From NCBI GenBank assembly GCA_002392405.1, contig DGGY01000032.1, positions 1 through 28,615 of the forward strand: 28,615 nucleotides of DNA. Direction: 5' to 3'. Source of the DNA: Treponema sp. UBA3862. Lineage in GTDB: Bacteria; Spirochaetota; Spirochaetia; Treponematales; Treponemataceae. The translations under genes and the position numbers were made by a program. This document shows, piece after piece, positions 1-7,522 of this stretch; positions within the stretch are counted from its first letter, which is position 1; every line of letters starts with the position of its first letter. Under the pieces are notes generated by a model, which saw nothing but the letters and a program-made list of their open reading frames with translations, did not search any database and had not been told where the DNA came from.

Positions 1-1670
1 TCAAGTTCTTCTGCTTCTTCAACAGATTCTGCTTCAGAAACTTCTTCTATCTCTTCAACATCATCGAGTTCTTCAACAGCCTCTGCGTCTGCGGCTTCTT
101 CAATTTCTTCAACCGGCGCTGATGAAGCTGCTTTTTCAGCCTTCTCAACGATGCCCTTTTCTGAACCGCCTGTCACGACTGACGCTGCAGCAATTTTTAT
201 TTTTCCGCTTCCAAGAATTTCTTCAAGAATGCTTCGTAATTCAGCGCTGTCCACCGAGGCCTTCGGGAGAGCCTGCATGCCTGATGAAACACCAAGACCG
301 GTTAAAATCTCGCTCCAGTTGCGCTCTAAAAGTTTATCAACTTCTTTACTGTGCTTTCTTCCCCTGCGGCCAAGACTTTTTCGAATTTCATCTGAGAGTT
401 CCTGTCTGCGGCTCAAAAGATATTCGCCCGGAGACTTTAAGTTTTCATCATTTCTGTTTACATATTCAGTGATAAATGCCAGCTGAAATCTTCTGATTCT
501 GTCAGTAATTACCACCATATCATCATGTCTTAAATTAAAGATGAGGAATACAACTAAGAATATTGTTATAAAAAGTAATGTCAAAAGAAGAACTCTGATT
601 CCCGTTGTAATTTCAAAAAGATTTGAATCATAAACAAGAGCCAGATATACAGGAGTTTCTTCACCTGGATTTATATTTTTGATAAATACAACAAATTCAT
701 GTTCAGTCTTTAATGCTTCTTCTTTTTCTGAATATGCACTGTCTTTAGAATATTCTTCAGAATTATCCTGCTGAATATCATCTGACTGTCCGCTTACTTT
801 GTCTAAAATCCTGTAAGTTCCGCTCAAGGAAATAGTTTCTTCTACTGTTTCAAAGGTATTGAGTTTTACAACTTCCCTGGCTTTCTGAATTACGGTTTCT
901 TTTAAAACTTCAATTCCGCTTTTTGAAAGTTCAAGATTTCTGTACGGAAGACCAAACACATAACCGCCGGTCCCATTTACACTGTCAAAAACAAACTCTG
1001 AAGATTCTTTTTCAGTTAAAGTGATTAAATTCTTAGAATGAAGATATCTTGTAAAATCCTCTGTATCACAGTAAAAAACAGCAGTTCCAGTCTGAGCAAT
1101 CTTCCCTGAATTATCTTTTCCAGAAAACGGCAGAGAATATACTATGCGCTTACGGTTACTGTCCAGATAAACCCTGTATTTTTTTTCCTGAGGGCAGTTT
1201 AATTTTTCATATGAAATTTCATCCGACTGCTTAACTATGTTCTGATAATCTTCATAAATTATTTTTTTATTATCCTGCTTTTTTCTGTCATATTCAAAAG
1301 TACTGTAATGAAGCTTTCGTCCGTTCGAATCAATAATACGGATTCCGGTCAAATATGGAGAAGAAGAAAAAAGTCTAGCAAGAGAAGCAGAGCGTTCCTT
1401 TACTTCAGCATCTGTACTTTCTGTTTTAGAAAATGACAGAACAGCCTCATCACAGACGAATGAAGTAAAGCGGTCAATGAGAATCTGATTATACTGTTTT
1501 TCCTGCTCTGAAAGCCCGTTGATTTTCTGTTCTATCGGCCGTCTTACCGCAGGCTGGTAAAACTTAGCTTCAATAAAACCGAATCTTCCTGACAGTACCA
1601 GTACGGAAAATACTCCGAAGGCAAGTACAGAAATTAAAAGACTTACAGAAAACTTCTGACTGGAAGTCAA
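1..1670 (-). CDS. Partial two-TM membrane protein with large extracytoplasmic domain and acidic tail (unknown function)
   Basis: The reading frame is open from a TTG start at 1670 to the window edge, giving 556 codons; the 3' end lies outside. TTG is chosen because GGGAG sits five bases upstream and an in-frame stop occurs a few codons further back with no better start between. A hydrophobic segment at about residues 7-25 is followed by roughly 330 mostly polar residues, a second strong hydrophobic segment at about 358-379, and a cytoplasmic part. This topology resembles two-TM sensors with a periplasmic ligand domain, but no HAMP, kinase, cyclase or MCP signalling motif is visible in the part present. 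From about residue 500 onward the chain is low-complexity, built of Val-Glu-Glu and Ala-Glu units. It is divergent from hflX. Function is not recognised; a sensor or envelope-anchoring role is only a guess. Confidence 0.8.
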   Translation of the reverse strand, partial: MTSSQKFSVSLLISVLAFGVFSVLVLSGRFGFIEAKFYQPAVRRPIEQKINGLSEQEKQYNQILIDRFTSFVCDEAVLSFSKTESTDAEVKERSASLARLFSSSPYLTGIRIIDSNGRKLHYSTFEYDRKKQDNKKIIYEDYQNIVKQSDEISYEKLNCPQEKKYRVYLDSNRKRIVYSLPFSGKDNSGKIAQTGTAVFYCDTEDFTRYLHSKNLITLTEKESSEFVFDSVNGTGGYVFGLPYRNLELSKSGIEVLKETVIQKAREVVKLNTFETVEETISLSGTYRILDKVSGQSDDIQQDNSEEYSKDSAYSEKEEALKTEHEFVVFIKNINPGEETPVYLALVYDSNLFEITTGIRVLLLTLLFITIFLVVFLIFNLRHDDMVVITDRIRRFQLAFITEYVNRNDENLKSPGEYLLSRRQELSDEIRKSLGRRGRKHSKEVDKLLERNWSEILTGLGVSSGMQALPKASVDSAELRSILEEILGSGKIKIAAASVVTGGSEKGIVEKAEKAASSAPVEEIEEAADAEAVEELDDVEEIEEVSEAESVEEAEEL

Positions 1671-1761
1671 TTTTTCTCCCGTATATAAATAATTACGTAA
1701 TATTCAAAGGAAAGTTTTCAAAAACTTCCTTATTAGATTTTCGGCAAAATACAGTTCATAA

Positions 1762-1790
1762 TTCACTGTTTTTATAAAATAATTTATACT
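1762..1790 (+). promoter_or_regulatory. Predicted sigma-70 promoter of hflX
   Basis: TTCACT (1762-1767), a 17-base spacer and TATACT (1785-1790) match the -35/-10 pattern well. The expected transcription start is near 1797, leaving about 23 bases before the hflX ATG. No clear Shine-Dalgarno sequence lies in that leader. Confidence 0.6.
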
Positions 1791-1819
1791 ACAAAAAAAG
1801 CAGATACAAAAGTTCAATT

Positions 1820-3091
1820 ATGATAGAAGTACAGGAAGAAGAAAACACAAAAGTCAAAGCACTCTTAATCGGTTTACCTCAGGTTTCACTTGCAGAACTT
1901 GAAGGGCTCTGCTCTACTCTTGGAATTGAAGTATTAAGAAGCGTTAACCTTACAAGAATCGAACCTTCTCCTGCCTATGGAATGGGAAGCGGAAAAGCTC
2001 AGGAAATTTCTGCTCTGGCACATGAACTCAACGCAGATGCCGTTATTTTTGACTATATCCTTGAACCAAGAAAACAGCGCAACTGGGAACGGCTCACAAA
2101 ACTTGCAGTATTTGACAGGCAGGAAGTAATTTTAAGAATCTTTTCACAGCGCGCACAGACAAAAGAAGCAGTTCTTCAGGTTCAGCTTGCCCGCCTTGAA
2201 TACTCTCTTCCACGCCTTGCACACATGTACGGCGATATGGCACGACAGCGCGGCGGAAACTACGGCTCAAAAGGCAGCGGCGAAACCCAGCTGGAACTTG
2301 ACCAGAGACAGGTAAGGGAAAAAATTGCACGGTTAAAAAAAGAACTTGCGCAGGTTGTTTCAGAACGAACTACGCAGCGTAAAAAACGCGATAAAAGGCC
2401 CTGTCCAGGCTGCGCAATCGTCGGCTACACAAATGCAGGAAAATCAACTCTCTTAAATGCACTCACGGGAGCAGATGTTTTTACAGAAGACAAACTCTTT
2501 GCAACCTTAGACCCTACAACGCGCCGTTTAAACTTAAAGGAAGGCGGTTCCCTCTTACTTACAGATACAGTTGGTTTTATTTCAAATCTTCCGCATTCTC
2601 TTGTAAACGCATTTAAATCAACGCTCGAAGAAGCCAAAAATGCAGATTTACAGTTACTTGTTCTGGATTCCTCTGATCCTGAGGTCTTTGAACAGTACAA
2701 AACAGTAAAAAAAGTTCTTGAAGAAATAAAAGCAGACAAATCAAAAAGAATCATAGTCCTCAATAAAACTGACCTCCTGGAAAAAGACAGCGTGAATGCG
2801 CTACAGCTGGAAAATGAATTTCCGGACGCAATAAAAATAAGCGCAAAAAACCATCAGGGCTTTGATGAACTTACAGGTGCAGTCTGTGACAGTCTTTTAG
2901 GACCTGTCAGAAAAATATCACTTCCCTTTGATAAACAGAGCCTTATTTCAGACATAAGAAAAAACGGTATACTGATAGATGAACTCTGGTCAAAAGACAG
3001 CATCCGCATAAAAGCAAGAATCGGAAGCGAAAATGAAGACGGAACAAAACCTCGTCTTCTTGCCCTGCTTTCTCCCTATCTGATAAACTAA
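1820..3091 (+). CDS. hflX: GTPase HflX (ribosome-associated)
   Basis: This 423-residue protein is a full-length HflX, a ribosome-binding GTPase that splits stalled or stressed 70S ribosomes. The N-terminal HflX domain has the glycine-rich GMGSGKAQE motif and the family segment GGNYGSKGSGETQLE before a short coiled region. The G domain follows: G1 GYTNAGKST at 202-210, G3 DTVGF from residue 249, and G4 NKTD at 315-318. All are intact. A promoter sits just upstream and no strong ribosome binding site is seen. A FliL-like gene begins 5 bases after the stop, so the two are very probably co-transcribed. Confidence 0.97.
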   Translation: MIEVQEEENTKVKALLIGLPQVSLAELEGLCSTLGIEVLRSVNLTRIEPSPAYGMGSGKAQEISALAHELNADAVIFDYILEPRKQRNWERLTKLAVFDRQEVILRIFSQRAQTKEAVLQVQLARLEYSLPRLAHMYGDMARQRGGNYGSKGSGETQLELDQRQVREKIARLKKELAQVVSERTTQRKKRDKRPCPGCAIVGYTNAGKSTLLNALTGADVFTEDKLFATLDPTTRRLNLKEGGSLLLTDTVGFISNLPHSLVNAFKSTLEEAKNADLQLLVLDSSDPEVFEQYKTVKKVLEEIKADKSKRIIVLNKTDLLEKDSVNALQLENEFPDAIKISAKNHQGFDELTGAVCDSLLGPVRKISLPFDKQSLISDIRKNGILIDELWSKDSIRIKARIGSENEDGTKPRLLALLSPYLIN

Positions 3092-3096
3092 AAAAA

Positions 3097-3582
3097 ATGA
3101 ATGCAAACAAAATCCTGTATATAACAGCCGCCTCTATTTTTGTCCTTCTCGCGTCCCTTACAATTATTTTTTTTGCAGCAGGAAAAGCTGTACCAGGCAA
3201 AGATCTTGTTACAGACTCACAGTCTGCACTTTCAAATCAGTCAGATTTTACCAGCACATGGCAGCCGCCAAAAAAAACTTATACAAAACTCGGACAGCTC
3301 CGTACATCCTCAAAGCCGGACTCAAAAGGAAAATACAGTGTAATAATAATTACACCCTATTTAGAATACACGGCAGATGATAAAGATTTTTATGAAGAAC
3401 TTGATAAAAAACAGTCACAGATAAAAAAGATAATTGTAAACTACATAAGTTCAAAAACAACAGAAGAATTAAATAAAAAAGGCGAAACAAAAATCACAGC
3501 CGAACTTCTGTCACAAATCAACGCAGTCTTAGTCCTGCAGAAAATCCAGCAAATCTACTTCAGCGACTTCCAGTATCTGTAA
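3097..3582 (+). CDS. FliL-like single-pass membrane protein
   Basis: The 161-residue product has one N-terminal transmembrane helix (about residues 6-28), a polar linker, and a C-terminal domain resembling FliL. That domain has the pattern TPYLEY, then acidic residues with EEL, then IVNYISSKTTEEL, then LLSQINAVL, ending with IYFSDFQYL. FliL proteins attach to the flagellar stator or basal body, or more broadly to stomatin-like membrane complexes. The gene starts 5 bases after the hflX stop, well outside any flagellar cluster in this window. It is therefore probably a FliL paralogue rather than the canonical flagellar gene. The fold assignment is by pattern recognition and moderately secure; the role is not known. 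Confidence 0.6.
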   Translation: MNANKILYITAASIFVLLASLTIIFFAAGKAVPGKDLVTDSQSALSNQSDFTSTWQPPKKTYTKLGQLRTSSKPDSKGKYSVIIITPYLEYTADDKDFYEELDKKQSQIKKIIVNYISSKTTEELNKKGETKITAELLSQINAVLVLQKIQQIYFSDFQYL

Positions 3583-3604
3583 CTGCGCGAAAGCACAGCG
3601 CAAG

Positions 3605-3684
3605 GAAGCGCACCCAGTCTCCAATTATAGACAGCAGTGAAGCTGCAGTCGAGTTTGAAAAAATATGGATGTTTTTTCAAACTC
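3605..3684 (+). repeat. Dispersed two-hairpin element, copy A, with terminator hairpin
   Basis: An 80-base element starts with a CCCAGTCTCCA box (3613-3623). A first hairpin follows at 3630-3650 (GACAGCAG against CTGCAGTC, one mismatch). The second hairpin is a perfect 13-bp stem (3651-3663 with 3672-3684) around a TATGGATG loop, with A-run and T-run arms. It lies between two convergent genes and ends one base before the stop codon of the M23 peptidase gene. The arms make it a plausible terminator in both directions. Two related copies occur at 12271-12344 and 12357-12438. Confidence 0.8.
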
Positions 3685-3685
3685 A

Positions 3686-4690
3686 TTAATTCCACAAATT
3701 CTGCGGATTAACCTGTTTTCCGTTTTTAAACACTGTAAAATGAAGGTGAGGTCCAGTACTCATACCTGTTGAACCAACTTTGCCGATTACGCTGTCAAAA
3801 CTAACAACTTTACCCGGTTTTGTAGTAATCGCACTCATATGACCGTAAAGAGTCTTATATCCGCCGTGGTGTGAAACAATAACATAGTTACCGTAAACAT
3901 TGTTATAACCTGTTGAAGTTACAACACCAGGCATTGCAGCAAAAATATTTGTTCCAGGAGAACAGGCCATATCTACTCCGCTGTGATAAGAGCGGGCACC
4001 TGTAAAAGGAGAAGAACGCCAGCCAAATCTTGAAGAAAGATACCAGCGTGCATGAATCGGTTTTTTGAAAAGATCTCCGTTAATTTCCTGTCTTGTAACA
4101 CGGTCAAGTTTTGCCTCAGGAAGAAAGAGCATGCTTCCTGCTTTTAAAGATGCATCACTATCAAGACGGTTTACTGCACAGAGCTTTGCATTATCAATTT
4201 CATATTTTTTTGAAATGCTCTCAGTAGTTTCAGAATCACTTTTAACGGTATATAGAATTCCTGGAATTGAAGGAATCTTTAAGTATGTTCCAATCTGTAA
4301 AAGTCTTGAAGAGCGGATATTATTTACTGAAATAATAGTATCTTCTGTAATACCGAAGTTTTCCGCAATAATTCCGATCATATCACCACGGCGTACACGG
4401 TATGACTGATAACTGATTCCGCTGACATATTCATCAGTATTAACGGCTTCAACTTCAACCTGACTGTCAGTTACTGCAGGATAACCCGGAGTTTCAAAAC
4501 CACCCTGACCGTTTCCCACTTCCTCTTTAGAAGTAAAGATAAGACCGAATGCAAGCACTACAGAACAGGCAGCAAGAGCCACTGCAGTACATTCAATAGT
4601 TTTTATATCTGTCAGTTTTTTTACAGCACGCTTAGAATAGTATTTTAAGTCATCCATAAAACGTGAAAAACAATAATCTTCAAAAAACAT
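3686..4690 (-). CDS. LysM/M23 family cell-wall peptidase (membrane-anchored)
   Basis: The 334-residue protein has an N-terminal cytoplasmic stretch of about 30 residues and one transmembrane helix (about 35-53). Two LysM-like peptidoglycan-binding repeats follow (about 96-140 and 147-192), then a C-terminal M23 zinc endopeptidase domain (about 215-334). The metal and catalytic residues are visible: H236 and D240 in HSGVD, H284 in YGHMS, and H315/H317 in HLHF. Because all are present it should be an active endopeptidase rather than an EnvC/NlpD-type activator. It probably cuts peptide cross-links in periplasmic peptidoglycan. It lies 12 bases downstream of rlmE on the same strand and is probably co-transcribed. 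Confidence 0.93.
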   Translation of the reverse strand: MFFEDYCFSRFMDDLKYYSKRAVKKLTDIKTIECTAVALAACSVVLAFGLIFTSKEEVGNGQGGFETPGYPAVTDSQVEVEAVNTDEYVSGISYQSYRVRRGDMIGIIAENFGITEDTIISVNNIRSSRLLQIGTYLKIPSIPGILYTVKSDSETTESISKKYEIDNAKLCAVNRLDSDASLKAGSMLFLPEAKLDRVTRQEINGDLFKKPIHARWYLSSRFGWRSSPFTGARSYHSGVDMACSPGTNIFAAMPGVVTSTGYNNVYGNYVIVSHHGGYKTLYGHMSAITTKPGKVVSFDSVIGKVGSTGMSTGPHLHFTVFKNGKQVNPQNLWN

Positions 4691-4702
4691 ACTTTTTACC
4701 GT

Positions 4703-5302
4703 TTAATTTTTTTTATTAATTCCAATTAAATAAGTTTCAAAACTCTCAGCCCTGCACGCTATAGGTTTAAAACCCTTTGCAGATTCAAAAGTTTCCCGCA
4801 TCGACTTTAACAGAGACTGCTGGTCACCATTCTGAAAAACCTTTACGGCAAAATTTCCGCCTTTACGAAGCATCGTCTGGGCATAATAAATTGCCATCTG
4901 AACAAGGCCCTGAGAACGGGCTGTATCAACAACTCTGTTTCCAGTTGTCTTAGGGGCAGCATCACAGACAACAAGGTCAAAAGGACCTTCTGCTTTTATT
5001 GCTTCACGGATTGAATTATCAGTAAGATCTCCCTGAATAAAAACAAGGTTATCTCCCTTTACATCTTTTGCAAGAGGATTCAGATCGCACGAAACAACTT
5101 TACCGGTGCCGTCCATTGATCTCAACAAAAAAGTCGTCCAGCTGCCAGGGGCAGAGCCTAAATCAAGAACTGTATAGTCTTTTTTAAGCATATGAAACTT
5201 TTCGTCAATTTCCTTAAGCTTATAAACTGAACGTGCAGGATAGCCTTCGGAAAATGCTTTTTGAGACCAGTAGTCTGGCTTTTCGTAACTGTTAGCGCCC
5301 AT
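4703..5302 (-). CDS. rlmE: 23S rRNA (uridine-2'-O-)-methyltransferase RlmE (FtsJ/RrmJ)
   Basis: The 199-residue product matches the RlmE family in length and motifs. RlmE methylates the ribose of U2552 in the A-loop of 23S rRNA, late in 50S assembly. Visible motifs are the lysine in RSVYKLKEID, the SAM-binding DLGSAPGSW, the aspartate in CDAAPKTTG, the lysine in FAVKVFQ and a glutamate in AESFETYL. Together these give the K-D-K-E tetrad. The ATG at 5302 fits the family N-terminus. No Shine-Dalgarno sequence precedes it. It is followed closely by the M23 peptidase gene and is divergent from the prenyl synthase. Confidence 0.95.
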   Translation of the reverse strand: MGANSYEKPDYWSQKAFSEGYPARSVYKLKEIDEKFHMLKKDYTVLDLGSAPGSWTTFLLRSMDGTGKVVSCDLNPLAKDVKGDNLVFIQGDLTDNSIREAIKAEGPFDLVVCDAAPKTTGNRVVDTARSQGLVQMAIYYAQTMLRKGGNFAVKVFQNGDQQSLLKSMRETFESAKGFKPIACRAESFETYLIGINKKN

Positions 5303-5414
5303 ACTTATTTAATCGGTAAAATTTAATCAGATTTTTAATATTTTGTATATAAAGTTTGAATTGAAAATAATCACAAAGAGTAACAGGCAAAACTTTCTGA
5401 TCCCCCTTCAGAAA

Positions 5415-5443
5415 TTGCAAATTCTTAATGTCCCCTTTATAAT
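5415..5443 (+). promoter_or_regulatory. Predicted sigma-70 promoter of the prenyl synthase operon
   Basis: TTGCAA (5415-5420), a 17-base spacer and a perfect TATAAT (5438-5443). Transcription should start near 5450, only about four bases before the ATG at 5454. The message may be leaderless or nearly so. Confidence 0.65.
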
Positions 5444-5453
5444 TAAATCAATT

Positions 5454-6521
5454 ATGAATAAAGAATTTATAAATATCTTAGAGGAAATTGAAGATAATCT
5501 CAACACCGCACTTCCGTCAAAATCAACTCCGGAATGGAAAGAACTGACTTTCGGCACAATTGATTCCTGCATTAATGATTCTCATATAAGCGTCCTTACT
5601 GACCCCTGCGCCCATTTAATTTCATCAGGCGGAAAAAGATGGCGTCCCCTCCTTTTAGTTCTTACGGCAAGACTTGTGCAGGAAGCAAAAAATATACCTG
5701 TAAATCTTTCAAAAGCTTTCGCCTTAACACCTCTTGTAGAATTTGCACATACAGCAAGCCTTATTCATGACGATATTGAAGACGGAGCCGACACCAGACG
5801 GGGAAAGCCCTGCTCACACATCACCTACGGCATGGATGTCGCAATCAACGCAGGAAGCTGGCTTTATTTTGAAGGCGCTTCCGTAATAAAAAAGCTGGAC
5901 GTTTCAGACGGTGAAAAACTCCGCCTCTACGATTTATTTTTGACAGAACTCCGTCTTTTACACCTTGGTCAGGCCATGGATATAAAATGGCACAGAAACC
6001 CGGGCCTCATTCCTTCGGTCGAAGAATACACTGCAATGGTCAGAAACAAGACAGGAACCCTCGCCCGTCTTGCAGTTAAAACAGGAATTCTTGCCGGCGA
6101 AGGCTCAGAAGAAGAAATTGAAAAAGCAGGAAAACTCGCCCAGGATATAGGAGTTGCTTTTCAGATTATTGACGACGTAACAAACCTTACTACAGGCAAT
6201 CCAGGCAAAAAACGCGGAGATGACATTGTAGAAGGGAAAAAATCGCTTCCTGTTCTCCTGCATTTAAATAAAAAGCCTTCAGACTTAACTGTGCTTAAAG
6301 AACTTTTTGCACGCGCTAAAACTGAAGGAATCGAAAGTCCTGCCGTAGAAGAGGCAATTACTCTCCTTACAAAAAGCGGCGCGGTAGAAGAAGCACGGAC
6401 TGAAGGTATAACACTCGCACGGACTAAAGCACAGGAACTTTCCCTTTTATTCAGCAAAGATACTCCTGCTTCTGCCCTTATCAATGAATTGTTTTTGACA
6501 ATGCTTTCAAAAAACGCATAA
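5454..6521 (+). CDS. Polyprenyl synthetase family protein (trans-isoprenyl diphosphate synthase)
   Basis: A 355-residue trans-prenyl diphosphate synthase, which condenses isopentenyl diphosphate onto an allylic primer. The first aspartate-rich motif is DDIED at 106-110, within HDDIEDGADTRRG. The second is DDVTN at 240-244, followed by GKKRGDDIVEGKKS. The fifth residue of the second motif is Asn instead of the usual Asp. Small residues (Ala, Ser) occupy the positions before the first motif, which in this family favours a longer product than farnesyl diphosphate. The start at 5454 is chosen over an upstream in-frame ATG at 5343, because the extra 37 residues do not look like protein and the promoter lies inside them. 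It heads an operon with the TPR and RseC-like genes. The exact product length cannot be told. Confidence 0.9.
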   Translation: MNKEFINILEEIEDNLNTALPSKSTPEWKELTFGTIDSCINDSHISVLTDPCAHLISSGGKRWRPLLLVLTARLVQEAKNIPVNLSKAFALTPLVEFAHTASLIHDDIEDGADTRRGKPCSHITYGMDVAINAGSWLYFEGASVIKKLDVSDGEKLRLYDLFLTELRLLHLGQAMDIKWHRNPGLIPSVEEYTAMVRNKTGTLARLAVKTGILAGEGSEEEIEKAGKLAQDIGVAFQIIDDVTNLTTGNPGKKRGDDIVEGKKSLPVLLHLNKKPSDLTVLKELFARAKTEGIESPAVEEAITLLTKSGAVEEARTEGITLARTKAQELSLLFSKDTPASALINELFLTMLSKNA

Positions 6522-6538
6522 TAACGGAGGTAAGAAAA

Positions 6539-7084
6539 ATGCCGGCACTTAAAGAAAATGCATCACAGCTTAATTCACAGGCAATAGAACTTGCTTCCAA
6601 AGGTGACTTTAAAGAGGCAATTGCCTGCTTTAAAAAAGCCCTTATAATGGAACGGGAAAACTATCTTCTCTGGTTCAATCTTGGAGTCACTTACAGAGAT
6701 TCAGGTGACCTTGTAATGGCAAAAGAAGCCATGGAAAAAGCCCTGTCAATTGAAGACGAAGATGAAGAAGTAATAGAAACACTTGCCCTTATTGACTACA
6801 ACCTTGGTCTTGTTCAGGAAGCCCTTAAACGCTGCGCAGAAGGACTTTCCGCTAACAGTTCAAATGCACATCTGTGGAACACTCTGGGAGTGATTTACTT
6901 TAACTGCGAAGAATACTCTCTCGCTCAGGAAGCATTCGAAAAAGCAGTTACCATTAATCCTTACTACTACGATGCACTTTTTAATCTCCGCGACACATAC
7001 ATGGAAACAGGAAACCAGGCAGGTTATCTTATGTGCATCAATCAGATGAAAAACATCAAAGACAACGGACAGATAAATGCGTAG
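6539..7084 (+). CDS. Tetratricopeptide repeat protein
   Basis: The 181-residue protein is almost wholly TPR helices. Several units are recognisable: about residues 10-43 (KGDFKEAIACFKKAL), 44-77 (WFNLGVTYRDSGDLVMAKEAMEKAL), and 112-145 (WNTLGVIYFNCEEYSLAQEAFEKAV), with degenerate units between and after. It has no signal peptide and no membrane segment, so it is a cytoplasmic protein-interaction scaffold with no enzymatic motif. A strong GGAGG precedes the ATG. The gene starts 17 bases after the prenyl synthase stop and overlaps the next gene by 8 bases, so the three are translationally linked. Confidence 0.9.
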   Translation: MPALKENASQLNSQAIELASKGDFKEAIACFKKALIMERENYLLWFNLGVTYRDSGDLVMAKEAMEKALSIEDEDEEVIETLALIDYNLGLVQEALKRCAEGLSANSSNAHLWNTLGVIYFNCEEYSLAQEAFEKAVTINPYYYDALFNLRDTYMETGNQAGYLMCINQMKNIKDNGQINA

Positions 7085-7499
7085 TCTGGCTCTGGTAACC
7101 TCTGTAAAAAGTGACAGCCGCGAAGTCTCCCTTCAGTCTGTTTTTTCTTCAGCATGCATAAACTGTCCGAAGATTGAAGCCTGCGAAAAAACAGGTCAGT
7201 TTTTTACCGCACTCAACAAAAAAAATCTTTCACTAAAAAAAGGCGATATAGTAAAAATCGATATGTCTTCTCCGGTAAAAGTCCTCTTTGGAATATCAGC
7301 ACTTTTTATTCCTGTGATCGCCGCTCTTTTTATGTGGTATTTTTCGCCTCTGCTTTTAAAAATAATAAAGCTGCCTGAAACAGAAAACTTAAGGTTTTTC
7401 CTCTGTCTGGCAGCTCTTCTTTTTATGGAAGGCATAATGTTTATTTTAAGCCGGGCAGATATTTTTCCTGCCACTCCCGAAATCAAACAGAAACTCTAA
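7077..7499 (+). CDS. RseC/MucC-like (SoxR-reducing system RseC family) membrane protein
   Basis: The 140-residue protein has a small N-terminal domain with a cysteine cluster (C27, C30, C36 in ACINCPKIEAC), then two transmembrane helices (about 69-92 and 103-121). This layout is that of the RseC/MucC family, whose members act with Rnf/Rsx-type redox complexes or with sigma-E regulation. Neither kind of partner gene is nearby. The ATG overlaps the end of the TPR gene by 8 bases. It faces cheB across only 23 bases, with no clear terminator between. The family call rests on the Cys pattern plus topology. Confidence 0.75.
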   Translation: MRSLALVTSVKSDSREVSLQSVFSSACINCPKIEACEKTGQFFTALNKKNLSLKKGDIVKIDMSSPVKVLFGISALFIPVIAALFMWYFSPLLLKIIKLPETENLRFFLCLAALLFMEGIMFILSRADIFPATPEIKQKL

Positions 7500-7522
7500 A
7501 AAGTAAATGTCATTACCGTTTA

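Noticed and set aside
122..486. Two plus-strand open frames near the left edge
   Set aside because: They lie antisense within the continuous minus-strand membrane protein frame and have no protein character.
5343..5453. 37-codon N-terminal extension of the prenyl synthase
   Set aside because: It covers the predicted promoter, lacks a ribosome binding site and has no family match.
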